Assembly: GCA_001872575.1 (NCBI GenBank)
Contig: MNWP01000017.1
Coordinates: forward strand, 1 to 33,394
Length of the DNA: 33,394 bases
Reading direction: 5' to 3'
DNA from: Candidatus Peregrinibacteria bacterium CG1_02_54_53
GTDB lineage: Bacteria > Patescibacteriota > Gracilibacteria > Peribacterales > Peribacteraceae
Below the pieces are notes generated by a model. That model was not told the origin of the DNA. It worked only from the letters and a program-made list of their open reading frames with translations, and ran no database searches. The position numbers were made by a program, and so were the translations under genes. Shown here in pieces: positions 1 to 7,790 of this stretch (its first letter is position 1; every line of letters starts with the position of its first letter).

Positions 1-157
1 CGGTGTAGCGGTCATACACCAGAGGACGGTTCCGCTTCAGCTCCCGACTGATCGTGGACTGCGAGCAGCCAATGAGCTGAGCGATCTTGGATTGCCTTAT
101 GCCAAGCTGGTACAAGACCTCCAGTTTATCGCGCTGGGAACGCGTAATATGGGCCAT
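1..157 (-). CDS. IS30-family transposase, N-terminal fragment (cut by window edge)
   Basis: The first 52 codons of a minus-strand gene are present, and the rest lies outside the window. The protein starts MAHITRSQRDKLEVL and then has a helix-turn-helix with the core IAQLIGCSQSTISREL followed by KRN. This is the N-terminal DNA-binding domain (HTH_38) typical of IS30 transposases. The catalytic DDE domain is not visible. The start is the first ATG of the frame. About 60-80 bases upstream, near 213-240, there is sequence that could be the insertion-sequence end, but no second end is available for comparison. Family assignment rests on the HTH motif alone. Confidence 0.8.
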   Translation of the reverse strand, partial: MAHITRSQRDKLEVLYQLGIRQSKIAQLIGCSQSTISRELKRNRPLVYDRYT

Positions 158-301
158 ACGGTAGGTGGGAAAGGGTTAAGCGCCTTCCCTCCTACCGTAC
201 CTACAGAATTCTTATGCGTTTCAGGTTACAGTTCGCCCTTCTCTATATTTGACATATATTAATTTAATTGTTTATCGATCAATATTAAATACCCATAAAT
301 A

Positions 302-329
302 TTGACTCTCGGCCTTTTCTCTCTATTCT
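302..329 (+). promoter_or_regulatory. Putative sigma-70 promoter of rplJ-rplL
   Basis: TTGACT at 302-307 and TATTCT at 324-329 are separated by 16 bases. Transcription would start near 336 and leave a leader of about 180 nt before rplJ. The AT-rich stretch at 245-300 immediately upstream, including another TTGACA at 249-254, could act as an UP-like element or a second promoter. Nothing coding was recognised in 158-301. Confidence 0.5.
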
Positions 330-335
330 GGGGCC

Positions 336-482
336 TGACCGAAGACCGAGGGCACAAGGCCGCAGGCCGAAATAAGCCCCTCCGAGGCATACAGCATCGG
401 CCGCCCGGCCTCGGCTTGGTGATTCGTGCCGTCTGCCTCGCTGGTCTCCCGGTCTCACATCGTCTCCGTCCGGGAGATTTTT
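336..482 (+). promoter_or_regulatory. L10 leader (ribosomal protein L10 autoregulatory RNA) with attenuator
   Basis: The leader of rplJ contains CCGAAGACCGAGGGC at about 338-354, which resembles the conserved L10-binding segment of L10 leader RNAs. GC-rich pairing segments follow. It ends in a hairpin, CTCCCGG (446-452) with CCGGGAG (470-476), followed by ATTTTTG, which looks like an intrinsic terminator upstream of the start codon. The known role of this RNA class is binding of the L10(L12)4 complex to repress its own operon. The family match is from memory of the conserved core and was not tested with a covariance model. Confidence 0.7.
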
Positions 483-518
483 GTATCCGAATTCGCATCC
501 CCACTCCCTACCCCTACC

Positions 519-1079
519 ATGGCTGTCACCCGAGCACAGAAAGAGGCCCAGCTCACGGAACTGAAAGAGAAGATGAGCAAAGCCCAGTCGACCATGTTCG
601 CCCAATACATCGGGCTCACCGTCAGTGAAGTCGGTGAACTGCGCCAGATGCTCAAAGAAGCCGATGCCGAAATGAAAGTCGCCAAGAAGACCCTCATGCG
701 CATCGCAACGAAAGATTCTGATCTGCCCGAGATCAGCGAGAAAGGCCTTGAAGGACCGGTTGCCTGCATTTTCAGTTTTGCCGATCCGTTGTCGGGTGCT
801 CAGGTAGCGTTCAAATTCGCCAAAGATCACAAGCAGGTACAGCTCATTGGCGGTATCTTTGACGGTAAGTTGCTCTCGAAAGAAGAGGCGATGGAAATGG
901 CCAAGATGCCGGATCGCCAACAGCTGCTCGCGATCTTCGCGATGATGTTGCGCTCTCCATTGGTCTCGTTCGCCAGTGCGTGTTCGTCACCGCTCACCGG
1001 TATGGCCCGCGGCCTTTCGGAGCTTGCAAAGAAGAACGGTTCTTCCGCCACTCCTCCTTCCGATACTCCTCAGTCGTAA
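519..1079 (+). CDS. rplJ: 50S ribosomal protein L10
   Basis: This 186-residue protein forms the base of the ribosomal L7/L12 stalk. It starts [19 protein letters not shown] and contains the typical L10 stretches [13 protein letters not shown] and [11 protein letters not shown] charged Ser/Thr/Pro-rich tail ends the protein. The start was placed at 519 rather than at upstream in-frame codons because family members begin with this short helix. No Shine-Dalgarno sequence precedes it, only the pyrimidine-rich CCCTACCCCTACC. It is followed by rplL after 35 bases in the usual order and is presumably controlled by the L10 leader upstream. Confidence 0.95.
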   Translation: MAVTRAQKEAQLTELKEKMSKAQSTMFAQYIGLTVSEVGELRQMLKEADAEMKVAKKTLMRIATKDSDLPEISEKGLEGPVACIFSFADPLSGAQVAFKFAKDHKQVQLIGGIFDGKLLSKEEAMEMAKMPDRQQLLAIFAMMLRSPLVSFASACSSPLTGMARGLSELAKKNGSSATPPSDTPQS

Positions 1080-1114
1080 TCTCTATTTTCCCCAATTCCC
1101 TACCCCCTATTCCT

Positions 1115-1522
1115 ATGGCAGACGCCACTGACGCACCGACGCTCTCCGCAGGAGAGAAAGCGGTGATTGACGCCGTTGAGAAGCTGAATGTCGTTGAGCT
1201 GAACAACGTCGTGAAGTACATGGAAACCGTGTACGGTATTTCAGCCGCCGCCCCCGTGGCAATCGCCGCCCCAGCCGGCGGTGGAGCCGGTGGCGAGGCC
1301 GCCGAAGAGAAATCTTCATTTGATGTCGAAGTCACCGATGCCGGCGCACAGAAAATCGCCGTGATCAAGGTGGTTCGCGAAATCACGGGCTTAGGATTAG
1401 GCGAGGCCAAGGCCGCCGTCGATAGCGCCCCCAAGGTGATCAAGGAGGGTGTTGCCAAGGCCGATGCCGAAGAGATGAAGAAGAAAATCGAGGCAGCCGG
1501 AGGAAAAGTGACGCTGAAATAA
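1115..1522 (+). CDS. rplL: 50S ribosomal protein L7/L12
   Basis: This 135-residue stalk protein recruits translational GTPases. It has the N-terminal dimerisation helices, an Ala/Gly-rich hinge ([15 protein letters not shown]) and the C-terminal domain with [25 protein letters not shown] and a terminal GGKVTLK, all family hallmarks. Length is slightly above the usual 120-130 residues because of the hinge. The start codon follows the polypyrimidine stretch CCCTACCCCCTATTCCT instead of a Shine-Dalgarno site. It is second in the rplJ-rplL operon and is followed by an intrinsic terminator. Confidence 0.96.
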   Translation: MADATDAPTLSAGEKAVIDAVEKLNVVELNNVVKYMETVYGISAAAPVAIAAPAGGGAGGEAAEEKSSFDVEVTDAGAQKIAVIKVVREITGLGLGEAKAAVDSAPKVIKEGVAKADAEEMKKKIEAAGGKVTLK

Positions 1523-1549
1523 TCTTTAAGAACAATTGTGCTTTTCCAC

Positions 1550-1586
1550 CCGCAGTCGGGGTCCCTGAGACCGCGGCTGCGGTTTT
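1550..1586 (+). terminator. Intrinsic terminator of rplJ-rplL
   Basis: CCGCAG (1550-1555) pairs with CTGCGG (1577-1582), with an inner GGTC/GACC stem, followed by TTTT. It lies directly behind rplL and just before the next gene. Confidence 0.7.
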
Positions 1587-1604
1587 GTGAGTAGAATGAA
1601 GAGG

Positions 1605-2342
1605 ATGGACGAACGCTATGCCGAGATCGATCTGCTGCGCAGCCTCGCGATCGTCTGCATGATCGCCTACCACGCCGCGTTCGACCTCTCGTTCTTCTAC
1701 GCGTTCCCGCTGAACCCCCTCTCAGGAGGCTGGCTGCTTCTCCAGCGGTTCACGGCGAACCTCTTCCTCCTCGTCGTCGGGGTGAGCTTCGCGATCTCCT
1801 ACGGGCGCATGGAACGGCGAAGGGCGAGAAGGACGGAGATCCTCAGGAAATACGCGAAGCGCGCCGCTCTGCTCTTCGCCTGTGGCGGCCTCGTTTCCGC
1901 TGTGACGATGGTGACAGCCGGCGATCAGTGGGTCCGTTTCGGCGCCTTGCACCTCATCAGTACGGCAACGCTCCTGCTCCCATTCTCCATGCCCCTGCGT
2001 GAAGGGAACGTCCTCCTTGCACTCGGCATCCTGTGCCTCTCTCCCGTCTTCCGGGACCTCGCCTTAGACTCTCCCCTCCTCCTTCCACTCGGTCTGCCGC
2101 CGCGCGCATTTGCCTCAGTAGACTACTTCCCGATCATCCCGTGGATCGCTCCCGTCCTGCTGGGAGCCGCTTTGGGAAACGCTCTCTACAACCGGCACTT
2201 GCTGCGCCGTCACCTCCCGGACAATCGCCTCACCACTCTCCTCGTCCTCCCCGGTCGGCATGCGCTCATGATCTACCTCCTCCACCAGCCGCTCCTGCTC
2301 TTGATCCTCTGGATCCTCCTGAAAAATCCGAACATCTCGTAA
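1605..2342 (+). CDS. DUF1624-like integral membrane protein (acyltransferase-type)
   Basis: This 245-residue multi-pass membrane protein starts MDERYAEIDLLRSLAIVCMI and continues with AYHAAFDL. The N-terminal pattern E-I-D-x-x-R-(S/G)-x-A-I...H is typical of DUF1624/HGSNAT-like and related membrane acyltransferase families. About six or seven hydrophobic segments follow, and the end is very Leu-rich. The family acetylates sugars or unknown substrates in the membrane; the substrate here cannot be inferred. In-frame starts also exist at 1587 (GTG) and 1596. I prefer 1605 because a -10-like TAGAAT lies at 1592-1597, 7 bases upstream, the same spacing seen at many genes in this window. Confidence 0.7.
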   Translation: MDERYAEIDLLRSLAIVCMIAYHAAFDLSFFYAFPLNPLSGGWLLLQRFTANLFLLVVGVSFAISYGRMERRRARRTEILRKYAKRAALLFACGGLVSAVTMVTAGDQWVRFGALHLISTATLLLPFSMPLREGNVLLALGILCLSPVFRDLALDSPLLLPLGLPPRAFASVDYFPIIPWIAPVLLGAALGNALYNRHLLRRHLPDNRLTTLLVLPGRHALMIYLLHQPLLLLILWILLKNPNIS

Positions 2343-2371
2343 AAAATCTGAAAGAAAAATTCTGCGCCGAG

Positions 2372-2517
2372 GGCAAGCTTCGCTTGCCTGGCCATTCGGC
2401 CCTGAAGGGCCTCCCATTCGGGTCCGAGACCCTCAGGATCGAGGACAGGCCCTGAACGGGAGGCGCACCACTGAGGGAAAAGAGAACCCGTGACCCCATT
2501 CGACAGGATCAGGGTCA
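2372..2517. repeat. Cluster of palindromic intergenic repeats (left half of a 379-base gap)
   Basis: The gap 2343-2721 holds no recognisable gene. It contains a perfect hairpin GGCAAGC-TTC-GCTTGCC (2372-2388), a longer imperfect inverted repeat joining CCTCCCATTCGGG (about 2410) to CCCTGAACGGGAGG (about 2450), the module CACCACTGAGGGAAAAGAG (about 2467-2485) and the palindrome TGACCC...GGGTCA (2491-2517) with CATTCGACAGGATCA inside. The module and the palindrome recur in the same order near 20500-20546, so this is a composite repeat. Confidence 0.7.
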
Positions 2518-2638
2518 TCCACGCACCACATACCAGCGTTTCTTTAAGGTGTCATCCCGAGCGTAGCCCGCCCGGCCCGCCAGTACCGACTTGTCGGGTT
2601 GGCCGTTGGCCGGTACGGACGGGTCGAGAGATGAGAGG

Positions 2639-2686
2639 AAAACCGCCCTGTCGGCCGTAGCCCCGAAGGGCGAAGGCTGGAGGTTT
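2639..2686. repeat. 48-bp dispersed repeat, copy 1
   Basis: This segment is identical over 48 bases to 20608-20655. Its core GCCGTAGCCCCGAAGGGC continues GAAGGC and folds as a nested hairpin whose arms are GAGGAAAACC and GGTTTTCCTTT. It ends about 35 bases before the LCP gene. The -10-like TACACT (2708-2713) of that gene lies just beyond the repeat. Confidence 0.85.
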
Positions 2687-2721
2687 TCCTTTCACGCCTC
2701 TTTTCGCTACACTCCCCCTCG

Positions 2722-4269
2722 ATGTCCTTCTCCGTCCGTCGTGTCTCCGAGATGCGTAAGAAGCGTCGTTTCCCGTGGCAAAAATTGCCACTCATTCTCG
2801 CTGTCGTCCGTCCTCTCGCAGGATGGTACCGATCGTGGAAGATGCGCCATGAGAAAAAAGTGCGCCACGAGCAACGCACACTGCTTCTCAAGCGCGCACT
2901 GCTCGTATTGCTCGCCATTCTCTTCGCCTTCCTGCTGTTTGCCGGAACGGTAAAAGCACTCGTGGGTCTGCACATCATTTCAATGCGATCGCTGGTTTCA
3001 CTGACCGGAACGGATCTGCCAAAAGACGAGAAGGGATTCACCAACATCCTTCTGCTGGGCGAAGGCGATGCCGATCACGACGGTACGGACCTGACCGATA
3101 CCATCATCGTGGCCAGCATCGATCCGACAGAGACGAAGAGTGCCGTACTGCTCTCTCTTCCGCGCGATTTGTATTTTCTCAAAACGGAGAAAATGGGAAA
3201 AGGCCGCCTCAACAGCCTTTACCGCGATTACAAAATCCTCCTCCGTCGCCAGGGAACGGAGGAGCGCGAAGCCTCGCTCGAAGCAATCAGGGAACTCGGC
3301 AAGGTCGTTGGCGAGAACCTGGATCTTCCCATTCACCACGTCGTGAAAGTGAACTTCACCGGTTTTGAACAGGCCGTGGATGCCATCGGCGGCATCGATA
3401 TCACCGTTCCCGAAGCGATCAATGATACGGAGTATCCTGACGAGAATTACGGATACGAGACATTCTCAATCGCCGCCGGACCGGCACACCTCGACGGCAA
3501 GACCGCGCTCAAGTACGCGCGCAGCCGTCACACATCAAGCGACTTCGCCCGCTCCTCGCGCCAACAGCAGATCATCGTCGCCATCGGAGAGAAGGTGAAA
3601 TCAAAGGGTCTGTACAAGAACCCCTCAATAGTTACGGACCTCATGAAGATTTTCGCCGACAATGTCGAAATGACAATGAGCGTGCGCGAACTCGTCGGAC
3701 TGGCGAATCTCGCCGAGCGCATCGCTCCCGACCGGATCATCGCCATGCAACTCAACGACCGCAATGCCCTCTACGACAGCATCATCGAACCGGGAGGATT
3801 TCTCTACACGCCGCCGCGCGATGAGTTTGAGGGTGCTTCGGTACTGCTTCCCGTTTCCATCCCCGAATTCCCCGTCACGTGGAAACAGGTCAAGACTTTA
3901 AGCGCCATTCTCTTTCGTGAGCGTTCGGTTATTCTCGCACGCCCGGCCATCGGCATTCTCAATGCCGGTGCCAGGAGCGGACTGGCACGCAGACTTGGAA
4001 ACGAACTCACGCGCTATGGATTCAATGTACAACGCATCGAGAATGCCGACATCCCCAAAGATCTTCAGAAGCAGAATGACTGGACCATGATCATCGCCCG
4101 CGCAGACGGCAACATGGAGGTTGTCGAGTATTTGAGTAATCTGCTCAAGATCACTACGAACAGTGAAGATGTGCCCATTTCCCAGGAGCAGCGGGAAACA
4201 GTGACCATCGTGCTCGGCAAAGATTACGGCTATCAGCCGCTGCAGAATCTTCTTGTCACTGACGAATGA
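2722..4269 (+). CDS. LytR-CpsA-Psr (LCP) family protein with LytR_C domain
   Basis: The 515-residue protein has a basic cytoplasmic N-terminus, one membrane segment at about 59-80, and a long extracytoplasmic part. The LCP domain spans roughly 105-310, with NILLLGEGD, LTDTIIVASID, LLSLPRDLYF, GGIDITVPEAI and the arginine-rich RSRHTSSDFARSSRQQQ. Residues about 395-505 resemble a LytR_C domain (GILNAGARSGLARRL). LCP enzymes transfer undecaprenyl-linked glycopolymers to peptidoglycan or to proteins, so a role in envelope assembly is expected. A start at 2752 (MRKKRR) is also possible. I prefer 2722 because a -10-like TACACT lies 8 bases upstream. It overlaps the next gene by 4 bases. Confidence 0.88.
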   Translation: MSFSVRRVSEMRKKRRFPWQKLPLILAVVRPLAGWYRSWKMRHEKKVRHEQRTLLLKRALLVLLAILFAFLLFAGTVKALVGLHIISMRSLVSLTGTDLPKDEKGFTNILLLGEGDADHDGTDLTDTIIVASIDPTETKSAVLLSLPRDLYFLKTEKMGKGRLNSLYRDYKILLRRQGTEEREASLEAIRELGKVVGENLDLPIHHVVKVNFTGFEQAVDAIGGIDITVPEAINDTEYPDENYGYETFSIAAGPAHLDGKTALKYARSRHTSSDFARSSRQQQIIVAIGEKVKSKGLYKNPSIVTDLMKIFADNVEMTMSVRELVGLANLAERIAPDRIIAMQLNDRNALYDSIIEPGGFLYTPPRDEFEGASVLLPVSIPEFPVTWKQVKTLSAILFRERSVILARPAIGILNAGARSGLARRLGNELTRYGFNVQRIENADIPKDLQKQNDWTMIIARADGNMEVVEYLSNLLKITTNSEDVPISQEQRETVTIVLGKDYGYQPLQNLLVTDE

Positions 4270-5249
4270 CCTCCGAACCCCTCTCCCCCCCTCCGAAACC
4301 ACCCCCTTCAACGGAGGAGGCGGCCGGAAATCGGAGCATGAATCCGCGCGACATCATCGCACAAGCCTGGGCAATCACCCTCAAAGAGCGCCAGCTGCGC
4401 ACATGGGGGTTTGCATCGGCTCTGCTGGAGACACTGCTGAGCACCAAGCTGCTGATTTACCAAACATGGTTTCTTATCAGTTATTGGCAGGGCGATCCCA
4501 TCGGATTCTTCGCCGATGTGGAGTGGCTCAGCCAGCATCTCTCCTTCGGCTGGGTGGCGGCTATTGTCACCTTCTTTCTGATTCTCATCTTCATCGAGTG
4601 GATCTTTCCGCACTTCGCCAAGGGCGCCATCGTCGGGCTCGCCGCCAAATCCTACAAGAAAGAGGAGGTGAAAGGCGGCCTGGTATTGGCGGTGTACAAC
4701 TTCTTTCCGCTGTTCGCGATCCATGAATTCTTCTTTATCGGCAGCGTGTCGATGGTGATCACTTTGAGCTCCATCATGCTGCGCTATGCCCCCGAAATCG
4801 CCCCCTTCGGCATCGGCCTGATGTGCATGCTCTTCGTCTTCGCCAATATTCTGCGTTTCTTCTTCATCATGTCGGAGGAAGGCGTTGTCATTCGCAGGTT
4901 GGGCATCGGCCAGGCAATGAAGGCCAGCTTCAAGCTCGTCATCAGTTACCTCGGCCATGTGGTGTTTCTGCTCATTTTGGGATTCCTGATCAGCCTGAGA
5001 ATTCTGCTGAATGCCGTGATGATCTTCCTTGTGCCCGGCATCATCATCGGAGTGGTCTTCCTCTTCGGGAGTTTCTTGCCCTTCGGCATCGCGGTAGCCA
5101 TCGGCGCCGTCATCGGCCTCGTTATCATCGGCCTCGCCAGTTACCTCTTCGCGTATCTGGAGGTCTTTCGCCAGAACGTGTGGACGATCACGTATCTGGA
5201 ATTGAGTAAATTGAAAGAGCTCGACGTCATCGAAGAAGATAAAAAATAA
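4266..5249 (+). CDS. Multi-pass integral membrane protein, function unknown
   Basis: This 327-residue protein starts within the stop codon of the LCP gene (ATGA overlap), implying translational coupling. A Pro-rich cytoplasmic N-terminus (SPPPKPPPST) leads into about six or seven hydrophobic segments between residues 45 and 305. The C-terminus is charged. The segment FFIMSEEGVVIRRLGIGQAMK followed by ASFKLV resembles membrane domains found in DUF975-like and glycerophosphodiesterase membrane-domain proteins, but I do not recognise a specific family. Coupling to an LCP gene suggests a role at the cell envelope. Confidence 0.75.
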   Translation: MTSEPLSPPPKPPPSTEEAAGNRSMNPRDIIAQAWAITLKERQLRTWGFASALLETLLSTKLLIYQTWFLISYWQGDPIGFFADVEWLSQHLSFGWVAAIVTFFLILIFIEWIFPHFAKGAIVGLAAKSYKKEEVKGGLVLAVYNFFPLFAIHEFFFIGSVSMVITLSSIMLRYAPEIAPFGIGLMCMLFVFANILRFFFIMSEEGVVIRRLGIGQAMKASFKLVISYLGHVVFLLILGFLISLRILLNAVMIFLVPGIIIGVVFLFGSFLPFGIAVAIGAVIGLVIIGLASYLFAYLEVFRQNVWTITYLELSKLKELDVIEEDKK

Positions 5250-5302
5250 GTTCAACCACTAGAGAAGAACTCTCGGTGACTGAAGCCAAAAATAGCCATC
5301 TC

Positions 5303-5331
5303 TTGACCGAAGACAATCGTACACCTATGAT
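5303..5331 (+). promoter_or_regulatory. Promoter of lexA-dinB, with possible operator
   Basis: TTGACC (5303-5308) and TATGAT (5326-5331) have the ideal 17-base spacing. The -10 is overlapped by an imperfect palindrome ATCGTA-N4-TATGAT (5316-5331), a possible LexA operator. It does not match the E. coli or Bacillus SOS box, so the operator call is inference. Confidence 0.65.
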
Positions 5332-5341
5332 GGTGGACGCT

Positions 5342-5432
5342 TGTCCTCCATAGCCCTGCTACTACGGGGCGACGGAGAATTCGTTCTCTACCCGCCGAAG
5401 CCCCGAGCACAGCCGAGGGGCGAAGGCGGATC
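5342..5432. repeat. Two palindromic repeats in the lexA leader
   Basis: CTCC-ATA-GCCC...GGGGC-GAC-GGAG (about 5346-5376) is followed by CCGCC-GAA-GCCCC...GGGGC-GAA-GGCGG (about 5391-5432). Each is a stem interrupted by a small three-base internal loop next to GCCC/GGGC. This is the same plan as the core of the 48-bp repeat at 2639 and 20608. Confidence 0.6.
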
Positions 5433-5448
5433 CATTCCACTCTTATCT

Positions 5449-6054
5449 ATGACGCTCACCCCCCATCAGCGCACCGTGCTCAATTACATCCGTGAATTTC
5501 AGACGAAGCGCGGATACTCCCCTTCACTTGCCGATCTCGCCCTCGCATTTGGCGTGCGCAGCAAGAACGCCATCGCCAAAGTGGTGAATGCACTTCTCAG
5601 GGAAAAGCAGTTGGAGAAGGACCCCAAGGGTCGGATCAAGATCCTCGAAATGCCCGACGGACAGGAGCGTCCGCAGCCGATGGTTTTGCCATTGTTCGGC
5701 CCCATCGCGGCAGGTTTCGCCACGGCTGCAGAGGAACAGGCAGAAGAACTTGTGGGAATCGAAGATTTTCTCGTGCGTGATCGAGCTCGCACGTTCCTGC
5801 TGCGTATCAAAGGCGACAGCATGATCAACGCCGGCATTCAGGAAGGCGACATCGTCATCGTGGAACGAGGCAAAGAACCCAAGGTGAATGACATCGTCGT
5901 GGGGGTTCTCGATGGCGAATTCACTCTTAAGCGTCTCAAAAAAGATAAGGGAAAGTTCTATCTGCAGGCAGAGAACCCCGCTTACCCCGATATGTACGCC
6001 ATGGAGGAGCTGCAGGCAGCCGGGGTTGTGCGTGGGGTAATGCGGAAATACTAG
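5449..6054 (+). CDS. lexA: LexA repressor
   Basis: The 201-residue protein is the SOS regulator. Residues 1-65 form the winged helix (MTLTPHQRTVLNYIREF, RGYSPSLADLALAFGVRS). The self-cleavage site is Ala88-Gly89 (GPIAAGFA), and the catalytic dyad is Ser124 (GDSMINAGIQEGD) and Lys161 (FTLKRLKK). All required residues are present. An in-frame TTG at 5341 would add 36 residues encoded by palindromic repeats. I reject it because LexA proteins start at this helix and the ATG follows the pyrimidine tract CCATTCCACTCTTATCT. dinB follows after 40 bases, forming an SOS operon. Confidence 0.95.
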   Translation: MTLTPHQRTVLNYIREFQTKRGYSPSLADLALAFGVRSKNAIAKVVNALLREKQLEKDPKGRIKILEMPDGQERPQPMVLPLFGPIAAGFATAAEEQAEELVGIEDFLVRDRARTFLLRIKGDSMINAGIQEGDIVIVERGKEPKVNDIVVGVLDGEFTLKRLKKDKGKFYLQAENPAYPDMYAMEELQAAGVVRGVMRKY

Positions 6055-6094
6055 ACGCACCCCTTCGTGGGTGCGGCGACTCCATCATTGTTCT

Positions 6095-7339
6095 ATGTTC
6101 GCGCACGTCGATGCCGATGCATTCTTTGCGTCTGTTCTCGAACGCAAAGATCCGCATCTGAAAGGCAAGCCTCTGCTCGCTCTCGGAGCCGGGGGCGGTA
6201 TCGTAATCGCCGCAAGTTATCCGGCCAAAGCGAAGGGAGTGAAAACGGGAATGCGGCTGCGCGAGGCGAAAATGCTCTGCCCCGAAGCCATTGCCCTGCT
6301 CTCGGATTTCACCGAAGCCTGCGTTGCTTCTGATCAAATTGAAACATTTCTCCGCTCCCTCACGCATGCAGTGGAACAAATGTCGGTCGATGAGTGGTTT
6401 TTGGATCTCAGGGAACTCGTACGAGGAATTCCGACAGACTCTGTGCAGTGGGCACGGGATCTGCAGCAAACAATCGCGGAATCCGTAGGTATCGGCATGT
6501 CGGTCGGAATCGCGCCGACCAAGCTGCTCGCGAAGATGGCGAGTGAGTATCGCAAACCTGCAGGAATCACCTGCATACGGGATACGAGATACATGATACG
6601 AGATACGCCAGGTATCATCGCTATTGAAACATTTCTCCGCGACCGTCCCGTGGCGGCCATTCCCGGAATTGGCCGCGCAAGACAGGTACGCGCCGCATCT
6701 CTGGATTGGCTAACGGCGTGGGATTTTGCCTCTGCAGAGCCAAAGACAATCGTCCACCTCTTCGGCAGGCCCGGAAGAGACCTGCAGGAGGAATTGAGAG
6801 GTAATCCCGTGAGCTCCGTCGTCTCCGCAAACGCTCCGCCAAAGTCCATCTCGCGCGGAAGAAGCTTTCGGCAGAGTCGTGATCACGCCGAAATCTTCAG
6901 CATCGTTGTACGACATCTAAGTATCTGCATCTTGCGCATGCGCGAACAGGGCCTGGCGTGCCGACACATCACTCTCTGGTTGCGTGACGGAAAATTCCGG
7001 TTCGAGGATGAACACCTGCGCCTGCCGCGGCCAATGGATACGGAAGATGTTTTGCTTCCGTATGTACGTCATGGATTCACAGCAATCTGGCGGCGCGTGC
7101 AGGGGTGCACACAGGCAGGCCTGGCACTCGGTGATCTGCGTCCTTCCGGCCCTGCGCAATACTCGCTCTTTCAGGAGCCTGCTCACCTGCTGCGGTCCGA
7201 ATGCGTTCAGTCGTCACTCGATACCATACGCAAACGCTTTGGCCGAGAGAGCATCACGCGCGCAACCAGCCTGCAACACACATCTGCAAAACGACCACAG
7301 CGGCCAAACACGTACGGCCACATCGGCACCACAGGATGA
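6095..7339 (+). CDS. dinB: DNA polymerase IV (Y-family, DinB)
   Basis: This 414-residue translesion polymerase has the Y-family motifs FAHVDADAFFASV (first catalytic Asp), SYPAKAKGVKTGM, SVDEWFLDL (second acidic motif), SVGIAPTKLLAKMAS and the helix-hairpin-helix AAIPGIGRA. The tail carries QYSLF, a typical beta-clamp binding motif. The second acidic motif has Trp where DinB usually has Ala (S-I-D-E-A). Residues about 165-178 contain an extra loop made of repeated Arg-Asp-Thr, encoded by a short tandem repeat. A hairpin GCACCC/GGGTGC at about 6057-6074 lies between lexA and dinB. It ends directly against the convergent deaminase gene. Confidence 0.93.
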   Translation: MFAHVDADAFFASVLERKDPHLKGKPLLALGAGGGIVIAASYPAKAKGVKTGMRLREAKMLCPEAIALLSDFTEACVASDQIETFLRSLTHAVEQMSVDEWFLDLRELVRGIPTDSVQWARDLQQTIAESVGIGMSVGIAPTKLLAKMASEYRKPAGITCIRDTRYMIRDTPGIIAIETFLRDRPVAAIPGIGRARQVRAASLDWLTAWDFASAEPKTIVHLFGRPGRDLQEELRGNPVSSVVSANAPPKSISRGRSFRQSRDHAEIFSIVVRHLSICILRMREQGLACRHITLWLRDGKFRFEDEHLRLPRPMDTEDVLLPYVRHGFTAIWRRVQGCTQAGLALGDLRPSGPAQYSLFQEPAHLLRSECVQSSLDTIRKRFGRESITRATSLQHTSAKRPQRPNTYGHIGTTG

Positions 7340-7784
7340 TCAGGCATCGATAACGGAGATGTCGGCAAGCTCCAGCAAATTTGCCCACCGCCGACAAGAA
7401 TCGCATGCGTAGGTATGTCCCGAGAGGTATAGCGTTACCCCTTTAAGCACTTCCCGTTCCTCCTGCGTAGAGTTCCTCGGTGGGTTCGACCGTGGCAATG
7501 CAGCGCTCAAAATCATCCAAAGAACGATCGAGACGTACACGCAGCATGGCACTCACTTCGGCATGTACGGGCCGCGAGAGCTCATATCCTTCCCCCGAAG
7601 GAAGATCCAGACGCGCACATTTTTCCGATGGAATCATTGCGCAACGGGAACACCCGCCGCACGCGCAGGAATTCCATCCGACGGAAACAATGCTCCCATC
7701 TTTTACCAATACGACACCCACTTTCTGCTTGGCGCAATTACTCCATCGACTCCCTGCCTGTGCTTCGTCAAAAAACTGCTGCAT
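7340..7784 (-). pseudogene. Zinc-dependent cytidine/dCMP deaminase-family protein, frameshifted
   Basis: The first frame (7784 down to 7443) encodes 113 residues including a Cys-rich insert (NSCACGGCSRCAMIPSEKC) and the zinc motif His74-Ala-Glu76. It then runs to a stop. The second zinc-binding half, TLYLSGHTYACDSCRRWANL, lies in the +1 frame and ends with a TGA at 7340-7342. Joined by a +1 shift near 7450-7465, the two parts give a deaminase of about 147 residues. The shift region holds AGGAGG, reminiscent of the stimulatory site of prfB-type frameshifting, but ordinary mutation or a sequencing error is simpler. It starts 6 bases after valS and is in the same operon. Confidence 0.7.
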
Positions 7785-7790
7785 GTCCCA

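Noticed and set aside
285-920. Open frames antisense to rplJ and its leader
   Set aside because: They are shadows of the ribosomal protein gene and its GC-rich leader.
5341-5448. 36-residue N-terminal extension of LexA from TTG
   Set aside because: The extension is encoded by palindromic repeats and is absent from the LexA family, although its distance to the -10 box (9 bases) would fit the leaderless pattern.
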